From NCBI GenBank assembly GCA_965228425.1, contig OZ245815.1, positions 930,001 through 994,000 of the forward strand: DNA of 64,000 nucleotides, written 5' to 3'. The notes under the pieces are model-generated. The model searched no databases. It was not told the DNA's origin and worked only from the letters and a program-made list of their open reading frames with translations. Below are positions 1-8,104 of this stretch, in pieces. Source of the stretch: JAJFJD01 sp965228425. Its GTDB lineage: Bacteria > Pseudomonadota > Alphaproteobacteria > UBA8366. The position numbers and the translations under genes are program-made. The stretch's first letter is position 1. Every line of letters starts with the position of its first letter.

Positions 1-1157
1 TATTTGTCGATACCCTTTTGGTAGGTCGACGGCACCATGTCCTTGATGGTGGCTGCCCGTTTCGCCAGCCAATAGGCCTGCGGTGACGGCACCGACGTGA
101 ACTCCGCGTCGACGCCGAGCTTCTGCGCCGCATCCATCGGCCAATTCGGGTTGTAGAGAATTTCCCGCGCCAGAGCGACGAGATCGGCTCGGCCGTTCTG
201 CAGGATCTCTTCCGCCTGGTCCGCATGCACGATCAGGCCGACCGCCATGGTCATGACCCTGGCTTCGCGGCGCAGCCGTTCCGCATAGGGCACCTGATAG
301 CCGTAGCCGACCGGGCCGGTGCCGTCGACCGGCCGGCCCAGCATGCCGCCGGAGCTGCAGTCGATGACGTCGACGCCCATCGGCTTGACCACTTTTGCCA
401 GTTCGACGCTTTCCGCCGGTCCCCAGCCCGCGTCGTCCTCGACCGACAGACGCATGAACAAGGGCTTGTCGTGGGGCCAGGCGGCACGCATCGCCTCGGT
501 GACCTCGACCGCGAAGCGCTGCCGTTTGCTGTCCGACCCGCCGTAGGCGTCGGTGCGCCGGTTCGCCTTCGGCGACAGGAATTGATGGATCAGGTAGCCA
601 TGCGCCGCGTGAATCTCCAGCACGTCGAACCCGGCCTTATTGGCGCGGGCGGCGGCCTCGCCCCACGCTTCGACCAGATCGGCGATCTCCCCGGTGGACA
701 ATTCATGCGGTACCGGATCGTCGTTGCCGCTCGGCAGCGCGCTCGGCGCGACCAGGCTCCAGTCGTCCCAATCGTCGATTTCCGGACTCGGCTCCAGCGG
801 TCCGCCGCCCTCCCACGGCCGGAGGCGCCGCGCCTTGCGCCCGGAATGACCGAGTTGGATCGCCGGGACCGCGTCATGCGCCCGGATGAAATCGGCCAGC
901 CGCGTGAAATGCGGGATGAAGTCGTCGTCCCAAAGGCCCAGGTCGCCGACCGTGCCGCAACCGTTGCGCGCGACCTTGGTCGACTCGACAAACACCATTC
1001 CGGCGCCGCCCGCCGCGTACCGGCCGATATTCATCAAGTGCCAATCCGTCGGATGTCCCTTTTCGCCCATGTACTGATGCATCGGTGCCACCACGACGCG
1101 GTTCTTTACGGTGACCCCGCGAATGTCGAGCGGGGTGAACAGCAGGGGATCGGTCAT
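1..1157 (-). CDS. Old yellow enzyme family NADH:flavin oxidoreductase (3' end at window edge)
   Basis: This is an FMN-dependent ene-reductase of the YqjM/NamA branch, expected to reduce activated C=C bonds with NAD(P)H in the cytoplasm. The translated minus strand starts at the ATG at 1157, five bases after a GAGG ribosome site. It shows the N-terminal strand-1 motif VAPMHQYM near residues 22-29 and the family signature IHAAHGYLIHQFLSP near residues 180-195, whose histidines bind the substrate oxygen, followed by NRRTDAYGG. About 385 codons are visible and the last partial codon is TA, so the stop may lie right at the edge. That is longer than YqjM but normal for the wider family. It is transcribed divergently from the dioxygenase gene that follows. 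The family call is secure; the substrate is unknown. Confidence 0.9.
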   Translation of the reverse strand, partial: MTDPLLFTPLDIRGVTVKNRVVVAPMHQYMGEKGHPTDWHLMNIGRYAAGGAGMVFVESTKVARNGCGTVGDLGLWDDDFIPHFTRLADFIRAHDAVPAIQLGHSGRKARRLRPWEGGGPLEPSPEIDDWDDWSLVAPSALPSGNDDPVPHELSTGEIADLVEAWGEAAARANKAGFDVLEIHAAHGYLIHQFLSPKANRRTDAYGGSDSKRQRFAVEVTEAMRAAWPHDKPLFMRLSVEDDAGWGPAESVELAKVVKPMGVDVIDCSSGGMLGRPVDGTGPVGYGYQVPYAERLRREARVMTMAVGLIVHADQAEEILQNGRADLVALAREILYNPNWPMDAAQKLGVDAEFTSVPSPQAYWLAKRAATIKDMVPSTYQKGIDK

Positions 1158-1312
1158 AGAGGCCTCGGGTGGATTTCTCACGTAAATTCAGGGTGTCAGG
1201 GTAGCGTGCCGGGCGGGGAAGGCCAACCGCATGTCGATTTGCTGCGGATGAAGGGGAATCGCATAATGCCGGTACACGATTCCCCAATCGGATAGCGAGA
1301 CGCCCCATCGCC

Positions 1313-2350
1313 ATGGTGAGCACCGAAACCGACTTCGAATTACCGGCCCCCGCGGCCGGACCGGACGTCTGGTATGCCGCGGATTACGAGTCGGACACAT
1401 CCTGGCTGCATCAATTCACCGATGCGGATATTGCCGAAATCGAGGCGGCGATGGCCCATGCGATGGGGACCGGGAAGCCGGTGATCGACTTGACCCGCGC
1501 CGATTTTCCGCTGCCGACGGTGGCCGCCAAGATCGATGCGGCCGTGCGGGAGGTGGAGGACGGGCGCGGTTTCGTCCTGCTGCGCGGCATCCGCCTGCCC
1601 GACTATTCGCATGACGAGGCGAGCATCCTGTTCTGGGGCATGGGGCGGCATATCGGATCGCCGATTTCGCAGAACCCGAGCGGCGCCTTGCTGCACACGA
1701 TCGAGGATCTCGGCAACGACTACGCGGGCAACAACGTGCGCGGCCATTCAACCAATGCCCGGCTGCGCCCGCATGTGGATCCCTGCGACATCGTCGGTCT
1801 TTTCTGCATTCACCCGGCCAAGACTGGCGGGCTCAGCACGATCTCCAGCGCCTCGGCGATCCACAACGAAATCCTGAAGACACGGCCGGACCTGTTGGAA
1901 CCGCTTTACCGCGGCTATCGGATCGACTATGCGGGGAAGGGGCCGACCGACGCGCCCGATCTGACCTCGCCGCAGCGAATTCCCGTGTTCAGCACCGCGG
2001 GCGGACGGCTCACCTGTTACTACAACGCCAAGCAGATTGAACGCGGCGCGGAGAAGACCGGCGACCGCTTCGACGACCGCGACCGCGAAGCCGTCATGAT
2101 GATCGAGGAATTGGCGCTGCGCCCGGACATCCAGTTCAACATGGGATTCCAGACCGGCGACATTCAGTTGCTCAACAATTACACGATCCTGCATTCGCGG
2201 ACCGACTACGAGGACTGGCCCGACGCTGCGAAGAAACGCCGCCTGTTGCGCCAATGGCTGAACGTCCCCAAGGGCCGCGAGCTATTGCCCGACGTCGCCG
2301 ACCGCCTCGGCACCGGCCCCCGCGGCGGCGTGAATCCTTACCTGGCCTGA
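1313..2350 (+). CDS. TauD/TfdA-family Fe(II)/2-oxoglutarate dioxygenase
   Basis: A 345-residue non-heme iron oxygenase that should couple decarboxylation of 2-oxoglutarate to hydroxylation of a small organic substrate. The iron ligands are visible as H154-V-D156 (in RPHVDPCD) and a distal H294 (in ILHSRTDYED). Arginines around residue 310 (RRLLRQW) fit the 2-oxoglutarate carboxylate site. The N-terminal 60 residues are typical of the clavaminate synthase/gamma-butyrobetaine hydroxylase-like group rather than of taurine dioxygenase itself. The ATG at 1313 has only a weak purine-rich upstream stretch. The 3' end overlaps the convergent alpha/beta hydrolase gene by 13 bp. The substrate cannot be named from sequence. 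Confidence 0.85.
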   Translation: MVSTETDFELPAPAAGPDVWYAADYESDTSWLHQFTDADIAEIEAAMAHAMGTGKPVIDLTRADFPLPTVAAKIDAAVREVEDGRGFVLLRGIRLPDYSHDEASILFWGMGRHIGSPISQNPSGALLHTIEDLGNDYAGNNVRGHSTNARLRPHVDPCDIVGLFCIHPAKTGGLSTISSASAIHNEILKTRPDLLEPLYRGYRIDYAGKGPTDAPDLTSPQRIPVFSTAGGRLTCYYNAKQIERGAEKTGDRFDDRDREAVMMIEELALRPDIQFNMGFQTGDIQLLNNYTILHSRTDYEDWPDAAKKRRLLRQWLNVPKGRELLPDVADRLGTGPRGGVNPYLA

Positions 2351-3138
2351 CCCACCGTTCGTTCCAAGAACGATACCAACGGCCCGCTGACCGCTGCCGG
2401 GTCCTCGGCGAGCGCCATGTGTTTCAGTTTCGGGATGAGGACGACCTCCGCGTTGGGAATCACCGCAGCCATGCGGTGGGCCATGTCGGGCGAGTTGCCG
2501 TGGTCTTCCTCGCAGGCCAGGACCAGCGTCGGGCAGCGGATGCCGGCGATCGAGGTTGCGAGGTCGGCGTCGCTTTCGGCCAGCACGCGGTAGATTTCCG
2601 GATAGACCTTGGGGTCATTTGCTTCCATCCAGCGCCGCACTTGGTCCAGCACCTCCGGGTGGCCCGCGGCGAAGTCGTCCGTGAACCAGCGGGCGAGGGC
2701 GACATCGATGGTCGGAGCCGGGCCCTGCTCGTAGGCGATGGCGAGGCGTTGGCGCATCGCGGCGCGCTCGTCGTCGGTCCGGTCATGCGCCGAGTTCAGG
2801 ATCGCGATCGCCCGACAGCGGTCGGGATGGGCGAGCGCGAAGGCGCGGACGATCAATCCGCCGAGCGAGAACCCAGCGATGGCGGCGCGCGTGACGCCGA
2901 GATGATCGAGCAGTTCGCGGAGCTGGCCGACAAAATCGTCCATCTCGTAGCGGCCCGGGCGCGCCACGCTCTCACCATGGCCGAGCAGGTCGTAGCGGAT
3001 GACGGTGAACCGTTCCAGAAGCGGTGGAAGCTGCCAGTCCCACATGGCGTGGGTCAGCCCCATACCGTGGATCAGCACGACCGGCGGGCCGTCGCCCTCG
3101 ACGGAATAGGCGGTGCCGTTCGGTGTCTTGTCGGTCAC
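2338..3138 (-). CDS. Alpha/beta hydrolase
   Basis: A 266-residue cytoplasmic alpha/beta-fold hydrolase of the 3-oxoadipate enol-lactonase/haloperoxidase-like group. Visible motifs are the oxyanion-hole HGMG at residues 24-27, the nucleophile elbow GFSLGG with Ser91, an acidic candidate in ACEEDH (residues 209-213) and the catalytic His240 in KLKHMALAEDP. The start is GTG at 3138, chosen because AGAAGGAA lies about six bases upstream. It is divergent from the MmgE/PrpD gene and convergent with the TauD-like gene. It could hydrolyse a lactone, ester or C-C bond in a degradation pathway, but nothing in the sequence decides which. Confidence 0.85.
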   Translation of the reverse strand: MTDKTPNGTAYSVEGDGPPVVLIHGMGLTHAMWDWQLPPLLERFTVIRYDLLGHGESVARPGRYEMDDFVGQLRELLDHLGVTRAAIAGFSLGGLIVRAFALAHPDRCRAIAILNSAHDRTDDERAAMRQRLAIAYEQGPAPTIDVALARWFTDDFAAGHPEVLDQVRRWMEANDPKVYPEIYRVLAESDADLATSIAGIRCPTLVLACEEDHGNSPDMAHRMAAVIPNAEVVLIPKLKHMALAEDPAAVSGPLVSFLERTVGQAR

Positions 3139-3245
3139 GATCGTTCCTTCTGCCGTGTGGGTCTCGGGGCGCGGAATTTGGCGCGCCGCCCCGGGCGAGC
3201 TTACTCTTTATATAACGGCAGCAACCGGGATGGGAGGAGACGGCG
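3139..3245. promoter_or_regulatory. Divergent promoter region between hydrolase and MmgE/PrpD genes
   Basis: The 107-bp spacer between two divergent starts must hold both promoters. A TATATAA element at 3207-3213 is a candidate -10 box for the rightward gene. GGGAGGAGA just before 3246 is a strong ribosome site. No clear -35 box was seen. Confidence 0.35.
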
Positions 3246-4658
3246 ATGGGTGTCACCGAAACGCTCGCGCGCATGGTGGTGGAAACGCCGGGGTCGGCCT
3301 TGGACGGCGAGGTGGTCGAATCGGCCAAGCTGCGTTTCCTCGACATGATCGGGATCGCGTTGGCAGGGTCGCGCGAACCTTCCACCCTGATCGCGTTGGA
3401 ACAGATCCGCCATATGGGCGGCGCGCCGCGCGCCAGCATTCTGGGGCATCGCGACCGCACGTCGTCGCCCCTCGCCGGCTTCGCCACCGGCGTGTCGGCC
3501 CATTCGCAGGAATTCGACGACTACACCAAGGGGGTCACCCATGTCAGCGTGGTGATGGTCCCGGGCGCGCTGGCGCTGGCGGAGGATGTCGATGTTTCGG
3601 GCCGCGCGATGATCGATGGCTTCGCGCTGGGCTTCGAGCTGGAATCGCGGGTCGGTCAGGGCCTGCGCCCGGCGATGTTCGATCGTGGCTGGCATCCCAA
3701 CGGCATCATCGGTGCGCTCGGCGTCGCGGCGGCGGGCGCGCGCATCATGGATTTGGACCTGATGAAGACGCGGATGGCGATCGGTATCGCCGCATCCGAA
3801 GGACAGGGATTGCGCAAGAATGTCGGCTCCATGGGCAAGGCGTTCCATGTCGGGCATGGCGTGCGGAATGGCGTCTTCGCGGCGCTGTTGGCGCGCGGCG
3901 GCTACGCGGTCGATCCCGACGTCATCGAACCGTCGCCGAGCGAGGTGGGCGGACATGAGACCTTCGGCCTTGCCGAATGTTTCAGCGGCCCCGGCGGTTA
4001 TGACCTGGACCTCATGGTCGAGGAGCTGGGCACGCGCTGGGAATTGGCGCGCGGCACCACGAACGTCTGTTTCCATCCCGGCTCGACCGCGCCGGCGGCG
4101 ACCATCGATGCGGTGATCGATCTGGCCGAGGAACATGACCTCAAACCCGAAGCCGTGGACGAAATCGTATTGGAGTCGACACCGCAGATGCTGGCCATTG
4201 CTTGTTACGAGGAGGCACCGGATTCCTACCGTGCGCGCTATTGCCTGCCGTGGAGCGTCGCCGTCTCGCTGATCGACCGTAAGGCCGGTCTCGCGCAGTA
4301 TGCCCAGGCGCGGATCGACAAGGGCGACGTGCAGCCGTTGATGGAGCGCGTGCGGGTCGTCGTGCCCGACGATCTGGCGCATCACAAGGGACAGTGGGGC
4401 GTCGACGGGGTGAACTGGGCCGAGATGCGGCTGACCGTGCGGCTCAAGGACGGCAGGGAGTTGAAGACCGCGCGCTCCCACGCCAAGGGATCGAGCGCCG
4501 ATCCGGCCGGCTGGGACGACATCGCCGGCAAGTTCGCCGATTGCGCCGAGGGCGTGATCGACGGCGCGCAGCGCGATGACGCGATGGCGATGATCAAGGA
4601 CCTTGAGGCGCTGCCGCGGGTCCGCGACCTGACCGATGTGCTGCGGCCGCGGGGTTGA
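3246..4658 (+). CDS. MmgE/PrpD family protein
   Basis: A 470-residue member of the MmgE/PrpD family (2-methylcitrate dehydratase, cis-aconitate decarboxylase and many uncharacterised relatives). Family hallmarks are the N-terminal helical segment SAKLRFLDMIGIALAGS, the early GFATGVSAHSQEFDDYT stretch and the WHPNGIIGALGVAAAGA segment. Length is normal for the family. The ATG at 3246 is preceded by GGGAGGAGACGGCG, a very good ribosome site. The gene is monocistronic, divergent from a hydrolase. Neighbouring CitE-like, MaoC and CaiB genes suggest work on di- or tricarboxylic acids or their CoA esters. The specific reaction is inference only. Confidence 0.85.
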   Translation: MGVTETLARMVVETPGSALDGEVVESAKLRFLDMIGIALAGSREPSTLIALEQIRHMGGAPRASILGHRDRTSSPLAGFATGVSAHSQEFDDYTKGVTHVSVVMVPGALALAEDVDVSGRAMIDGFALGFELESRVGQGLRPAMFDRGWHPNGIIGALGVAAAGARIMDLDLMKTRMAIGIAASEGQGLRKNVGSMGKAFHVGHGVRNGVFAALLARGGYAVDPDVIEPSPSEVGGHETFGLAECFSGPGGYDLDLMVEELGTRWELARGTTNVCFHPGSTAPAATIDAVIDLAEEHDLKPEAVDEIVLESTPQMLAIACYEEAPDSYRARYCLPWSVAVSLIDRKAGLAQYAQARIDKGDVQPLMERVRVVVPDDLAHHKGQWGVDGVNWAEMRLTVRLKDGRELKTARSHAKGSSADPAGWDDIAGKFADCAEGVIDGAQRDDAMAMIKDLEALPRVRDLTDVLRPRG

Positions 4659-4979
4659 TCTCCGGCCGGGACGGCCTCGGGGTGGGTGATCTTTCGCTTG
4701 CAACGCGCCCGGCATTCCACGAGTGTGGCGACCAGCAGCCAGCGGACCGAAAGACGGTCCGCCACGGTCGACGATAAAACTTCACCGGCTGCCAAGATCA
4801 GCGCGGAAATTTTAGCTTTAGCGATTGCTATCGACGACGCATCGGCGGTTCGTTCGATGTGCGTTTGAGCTGCAAATCCCGGTAGCGCCGGCGTTCGTTT
4901 TTCAACGATTCCGGGCCCCTGGGGCTATGCGGCCCGCGTGAATTCGCATCACAAACCAAGTCAAAGGGGAAGAATCAGA
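4659..4979. other. Gene-free interval with a perfect hairpin
   Basis: No convincing coding sequence was found in these 321 bp. The notable element is an inverted repeat GCGGACCG-AAAGA-CGGTCCGC at 4742-4762, eight paired bases with a five-base loop and no U-run. It could be a processed 3' end of the MmgE/PrpD transcript or a weak terminator. The ribosome site for the next gene (aaaggggaa) lies at the right end. Confidence 0.4.
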
Positions 4980-5327
4980 ATGTCTAGTGGAACACTGAAG
5001 CCGTTGATTGGCGGCGCGGTTGGCGGCGCCATAATCGCGACGATCGCACTGTTCGCGTCGGGTTGGGCCGTCTCGAGCGGCGCCGCGGAATCCAATGCGG
5101 AAAACGCCGCGCGGGAAGCGGTCGTCTCCGAGTTGGCGAAAATCTGCGTGGCACAGTCGAAGAAGGATCCGACGGTGGGGGTCAGTGCTGAAAAGCTGAA
5201 CGGTATGAGCCAATGGACGCGTGGCGATTTCGTCAAGGAAAAGGGCTGGGCGGTTATGCCGGGCATCGATACGCCGGATGACGCCGTGATGAGCGAGTGC
5301 GGCCGGCTCGTCAGTGGCGAGACGTAA
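4980..5327 (+). CDS. Small membrane-anchored protein of unknown function
   Basis: A 115-residue protein with one predicted N-terminal membrane helix (about residues 9-27, GGAVGGAIIATIALFASGW) followed by a soluble, probably periplasmic, domain containing two cysteines (in KICVAQ and MSECGRL). The ATG at 4980 is preferred over an in-frame ATG at 4938 because AAAGGGGAAG lies directly upstream of it. I do not recognise a named family, though short proteins of this form are common in alphaproteobacteria. It stands alone and is convergent with the CitE-like gene. No function is proposed. Confidence 0.65.
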   Translation: MSSGTLKPLIGGAVGGAIIATIALFASGWAVSSGAAESNAENAAREAVVSELAKICVAQSKKDPTVGVSAEKLNGMSQWTRGDFVKEKGWAVMPGIDTPDDAVMSECGRLVSGET

Positions 5328-5357
5328 CGACGTCCCGCTTGCGGCGCAATTATGACT

Positions 5358-5374
5358 CGGGGGCTATGCCCCCG
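5358..5374. terminator. Candidate bidirectional terminator hairpin
   Basis: CGGGGGC-TAT-GCCCCCG forms a perfect seven-base-pair hairpin in the 70-bp gap between two convergent genes. The downstream U-run is weak on either strand, so this is a modest call based on position and stem strength. Confidence 0.4.
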
Positions 5375-5397
5375 GTTATGGCCGACGGATTAGGCGG

Positions 5398-6291
5398 TCA
5401 GCCCATCGCCTTGATTTGTTCGGCCATCGCCAGAACGTTGCGCGCCTGTTTCAGGTGCGGCATATCGAGCATCTTACCGTCGAGTCCGACGGTGCCGAGG
5501 CCGGGGTTCTGCTCGAACACGTCGACCACGCGCTGTGCGTAGTCGACCTCTTCGTCGGAAGGCGTGAAGGCGCGGTTGATGATCGGCGGCTGCGCCGGGT
5601 GGATCGCGATCTTGCCGATGAATCCGGCCTTTCGGTCGCGCAGGCATTCCGCCTCCAGCCCGTCGTCGTCGCGGAAATTCACGTAGACCACGCCGACTGG
5701 CTGCACATCGACCGCGCGGCAAGCCGCCAAACAAAAGGATTTCGCCATCAGGTAGGGGTCGTCGTAGTCGCCGCTGTTCGGATTCATGTTGTCCATGGCG
5801 CCGAGCGCGGCGGACAGGTCCTCCGCACCCCAGGTCATGCCGACCAGCCGTTCGGTCACGCCCTCCAGATAAGTGTGGAAGGTCAGCAGGGACGCCGCCG
5901 TCTCGGTCGCGACGCAAAGGATCTTGGTCGACCCGAGGTCGATCCCTTCGCGCGCCTCCAGCGCCGACAGATAATTGCAGAGCGTGTTGACCTCTTCGGC
6001 CGAGTAGACCTTCGGCAGGCAGATGCCGTCCGGCGCGCCGGGCATGATCGCCGCCAGGTCCGGCAGGGCGAGATCGGTGTCCAGCGGATTGATGCGCACC
6101 CAAAGCTGTTGCCGCGAGCGGTCGGCATTGGCTTGCAGATACTCGCGCACCATCTCGCGGGCGATGTCCTGCCGGTCGTTCGACACGGCGTCTTCCAGGT
6201 CGAGAATCAGGGCGTCGGCCTCGTTCTCGCGGCCTTTCTCCAGCTTGCGTTCGCTGTCGCCGGGAACGAAGAGCCAGGAACGGATGATCAT
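5398..6291 (-). CDS. HpcH/HpaI (CitE-like) CoA ester lyase
   Basis: A 297-residue citrate-lyase-beta-like protein of the HpcH/HpaI aldolase superfamily, which cleaves or forms 3-hydroxyacyl-CoA esters such as malyl-CoA or citramalyl-CoA with Mg2+. The N-terminal RSWLFVPGDSERKLEK and the metal-site segment LILDLEDAV are diagnostic. Later GICLPKV and TWGAEDLSAALG complete the TIM-barrel pattern. It overlaps the upstream MaoC gene by four bases (ATGA at 6288-6291), so the two are translationally coupled and probably act in sequence: hydration of an enoyl-CoA, then C-C cleavage. Beta-methylmalyl-CoA and citramalyl-CoA lyase are both plausible. Confidence 0.85.
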   Translation of the reverse strand: MIIRSWLFVPGDSERKLEKGRENEADALILDLEDAVSNDRQDIAREMVREYLQANADRSRQQLWVRINPLDTDLALPDLAAIMPGAPDGICLPKVYSAEEVNTLCNYLSALEAREGIDLGSTKILCVATETAASLLTFHTYLEGVTERLVGMTWGAEDLSAALGAMDNMNPNSGDYDDPYLMAKSFCLAACRAVDVQPVGVVYVNFRDDDGLEAECLRDRKAGFIGKIAIHPAQPPIINRAFTPSDEEVDYAQRVVDVFEQNPGLGTVGLDGKMLDMPHLKQARNVLAMAEQIKAMG

Positions 6292-6740
6292 GCGGATTTC
6301 TTTCTCATGAAGGCGGTGCGGACGCAGTAGGCGATTTCCTCGTCGCGCTGGTTGTAGCCGATATGCTCGAATACCACGAGGCCGGCATTGGGGCGCGACT
6401 TGGATTCGCGCATCTCCTTGACCTTGGTCACCACGTGGATCGTGTCGCCGTGAAATACCGGGTTGGCGAAACGCACGTCGGTCATGCCGAGATTGGCGAT
6501 CGTCGTGCCGAGGGTCGTCTCGCCGACCGTCACGCCGATCACCAGGCCCAGCGTGAACAGGCTGTTGACGATGCGCTGGCCGAACTCGGTCTCCTTGGCG
6601 AATTCCTCGTCCAAATGCAACGGCTGCGGATTATGGGTCATGGCGCAGAACATGACGTTGTCCATCTCGGTCACGGTGCGGGTGAGTTCGTGATCGAACT
6701 GCATGCCGACCTCGAATTCCTCGTAGTAAAGCCCGGGCAT
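6288..6740 (-). CDS. MaoC-like hot-dog (R)-enoyl-CoA hydratase
   Basis: A 150-residue single hot-dog-fold MaoC domain. Hydratase 2 motif residues are visible as MTHNPQPLHLDEEFA (the D/N-x5-H type catalytic pair near residues 36-41) with FGQRIVNSLFTLGL after it. It should add water to an unsaturated acyl-CoA. The start at 6740 follows GGAGAAGAAGGAA. It is first in a two-gene operon with the CitE-like lyase and overlaps it by four bases. Mesaconyl-CoA hydratase and itaconyl-CoA hydratase also belong to this fold, but those enzymes are typically longer double-domain proteins, so the substrate is open. Confidence 0.85.
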   Translation of the reverse strand: MPGLYYEEFEVGMQFDHELTRTVTEMDNVMFCAMTHNPQPLHLDEEFAKETEFGQRIVNSLFTLGLVIGVTVGETTLGTTIANLGMTDVRFANPVFHGDTIHVVTKVKEMRESKSRPNAGLVVFEHIGYNQRDEEIAYCVRTAFMRKKSA

Positions 6741-6814
6741 TTCCTTCTTCTCCTTACGTCTGTCCGTGCGTGCGCCGGATCGTCCCGCGAAAGACGGTCG
6801 TCGTCAAATTTGGA

Positions 6815-7189
6815 TCAGCGTATGGCGGTGATGCGGATTTCGACCAATGTGTCGGGCCGCCCCATGTCGGCGCGCATGCAGGACCGGGTCGGTGGATTGG
6901 CCGGATCGATCCAGTTGTTCCAAGCCGCGTTCATGGCATCATAGTCGGCCATGTCGCGCAGCCAGACCTGCGCCGTCAGCAGCTTCGACTTGTCGCTGCC
7001 GGCTTCCGCGAGATATCCGTCGAAGGCCGCGAAGATCTGCCGCGTCTGGTCTTCGGCGGTCGCCGGCCGGTTCTTGGCGGTGGTGCAGATGCTGATCCAG
7101 TCGCCATAGGCGATGCCGAGGTTCATAGTCGGGCGGCCCGGCCCCGCGACATAGCCGTAGCGGTCGATCTTTGCGTCCGATCCCGTCAT
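6815..7189 (-). CDS. RidA/YjgF family protein, first of three
   Basis: A 124-residue Rid-family protein (YjgF/YER057c/UK114), typically a homotrimeric cytoplasmic enamine/imine deaminase. The active-site arginine equivalent to E. coli RidA Arg105 is present in the segment PPTRSCMRADMGRP, and the C-terminal strand reads LVEIRITAI. It lacks the Glu of the archetype IEIEAIA strand. The ATG at 7189 overlaps the stop of the upstream RidA gene by four bases, so the two minus-strand RidA genes form one operon. A longer upstream reading is rejected because it runs through the neighbour. The physiological imine is unknown. Confidence 0.85.
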   Translation of the reverse strand: MTGSDAKIDRYGYVAGPGRPTMNLGIAYGDWISICTTAKNRPATAEDQTRQIFAAFDGYLAEAGSDKSKLLTAQVWLRDMADYDAMNAAWNNWIDPANPPTRSCMRADMGRPDTLVEIRITAIR

Positions 7190-7557
7190 CCGGCATTCCC
7201 CCGGACGGCGGTGACGTTCACCTCGACGAGAATGTCCGGACGGTACAGGTCGCCGCTGACGCAGGCGCGGGCGGGCGGAACCTTCGGGTCGACCCATTCG
7301 TTCCACACGGCGGTCATGTCCGCGAACAACGCCATGTCCTTAATCCATACCTGCACGGTCAGCACATCGTTGCGGCTTGCGCCCACCTTGGCCAGATAGC
7401 CGTCCACGGTATCGAGGATGTCCCGCATTTGGGCCGCGACGTCGCCGCTCGTGTCCTGCGCCGTGATCCCGCCGATATGCACCATGTCGCCATAGGCGAC
7501 ACAGTGGCTGGTGACCGCGCCGGTCGCGTCGGAAATATCGAGCCGCTCGATGCTCAT
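7186..7557 (-). CDS. RidA/YjgF family protein, second of three
   Basis: A 123-residue Rid-family protein, similar to its operon partner but clearly diverged. It carries the active-site arginine in VPPARACVSGDLYRP and ends with the strand LVEVNVTAV. The partner-like spacing of VQVWIKDMALFADM and WNEWVDP shows that these two paralogues are closer to each other than to the third RidA gene on the opposite strand. It is the first gene of a two-gene operon, with a candidate ribosome site GGAGAACGCC before the ATG at 7557. It likely hydrolyses reactive enamines or imines, or binds a small ligand. Confidence 0.85.
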   Translation of the reverse strand: MSIERLDISDATGAVTSHCVAYGDMVHIGGITAQDTSGDVAAQMRDILDTVDGYLAKVGASRNDVLTVQVWIKDMALFADMTAVWNEWVDPKVPPARACVSGDLYRPDILVEVNVTAVRGNAG

Positions 7558-7683
7558 GGCGTTCTCCTGACTGTGTGGGCGGCGAATCTTTCACTGCCGA
7601 TCCGATGCCCGGCAGGGTAAGCTCGCGGTCGATGGATTGAAAAGTGTCGCATAGACATTTGGCAAACGCGAGGGAGTATCGCC

Positions 7684-8073
7684 ATGAACAAATCCTACAA
7701 TCCCGACACGGTCGCGCCGCCGTTCGGGGCCTACGACCATGCAGTCGAGATTCCGGCCGGCGCCCGCACGCTGCATATTTCGGGTCAGATCGGCGTGCAC
7801 CCGGACGGCACGATCCCGGACGACATCGAGACGCAGGCCGACCAAGCCTGGCGGAACGTGCTGGCGATCCTGGCCGATGCCGGCATGGGCGTCGAGGATC
7901 TCGTCCGGACCACGGCATACCTCACGAATATCGATGACGCTCCGGCGGTCCGTACCGCGCGCGGCAAGTATCTTGGCGATCATAAGCCAGCCTCGACTTT
8001 ACTGGTGGTGGCGGCACTGGCGCGGCCGGAGTTCCTCTTCGAACTTGAAGCGGTCGCCGCGAAATCGTCGTGA
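7684..8073 (+). CDS. RidA/YjgF family protein, third of three (lacks the Arg105 equivalent)
   Basis: A 129-residue Rid-family protein divergent from the other two RidA genes. The N-terminal YNPDTVAPPFGAYDHAVEI and HISGQIGVHPDG are typical. At the position of the catalytic arginine it reads KPASTLLVVAAL, so the Arg is absent, while the C-terminal strand LFELEAVA keeps the glutamate. Members lacking this Arg belong to Rid subgroups not shown to have the archetypal imine deaminase activity. It sits 31 bp before the Gfo/Idh/MocA gene and is probably co-transcribed with it. Confidence 0.85.
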   Translation: MNKSYNPDTVAPPFGAYDHAVEIPAGARTLHISGQIGVHPDGTIPDDIETQADQAWRNVLAILADAGMGVEDLVRTTAYLTNIDDAPAVRTARGKYLGDHKPASTLLVVAALARPEFLFELEAVAAKSS

Positions 8074-8104
8074 GGCGCACAGCGGGAAGTGGGACTCTAG
8101 TCGC

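Noticed and set aside
225..1295. Long antisense frames across real genes (e.g. 225-1295, 3201-4715, 39075-40922)
   Set aside because: High-GC shadows with arginine-rich, low-complexity sequence and no domain pattern.
4686..4868. Short ORF in the 4659-4979 interval
   Set aside because: No ribosome site, no family resemblance, and it crosses a hairpin.
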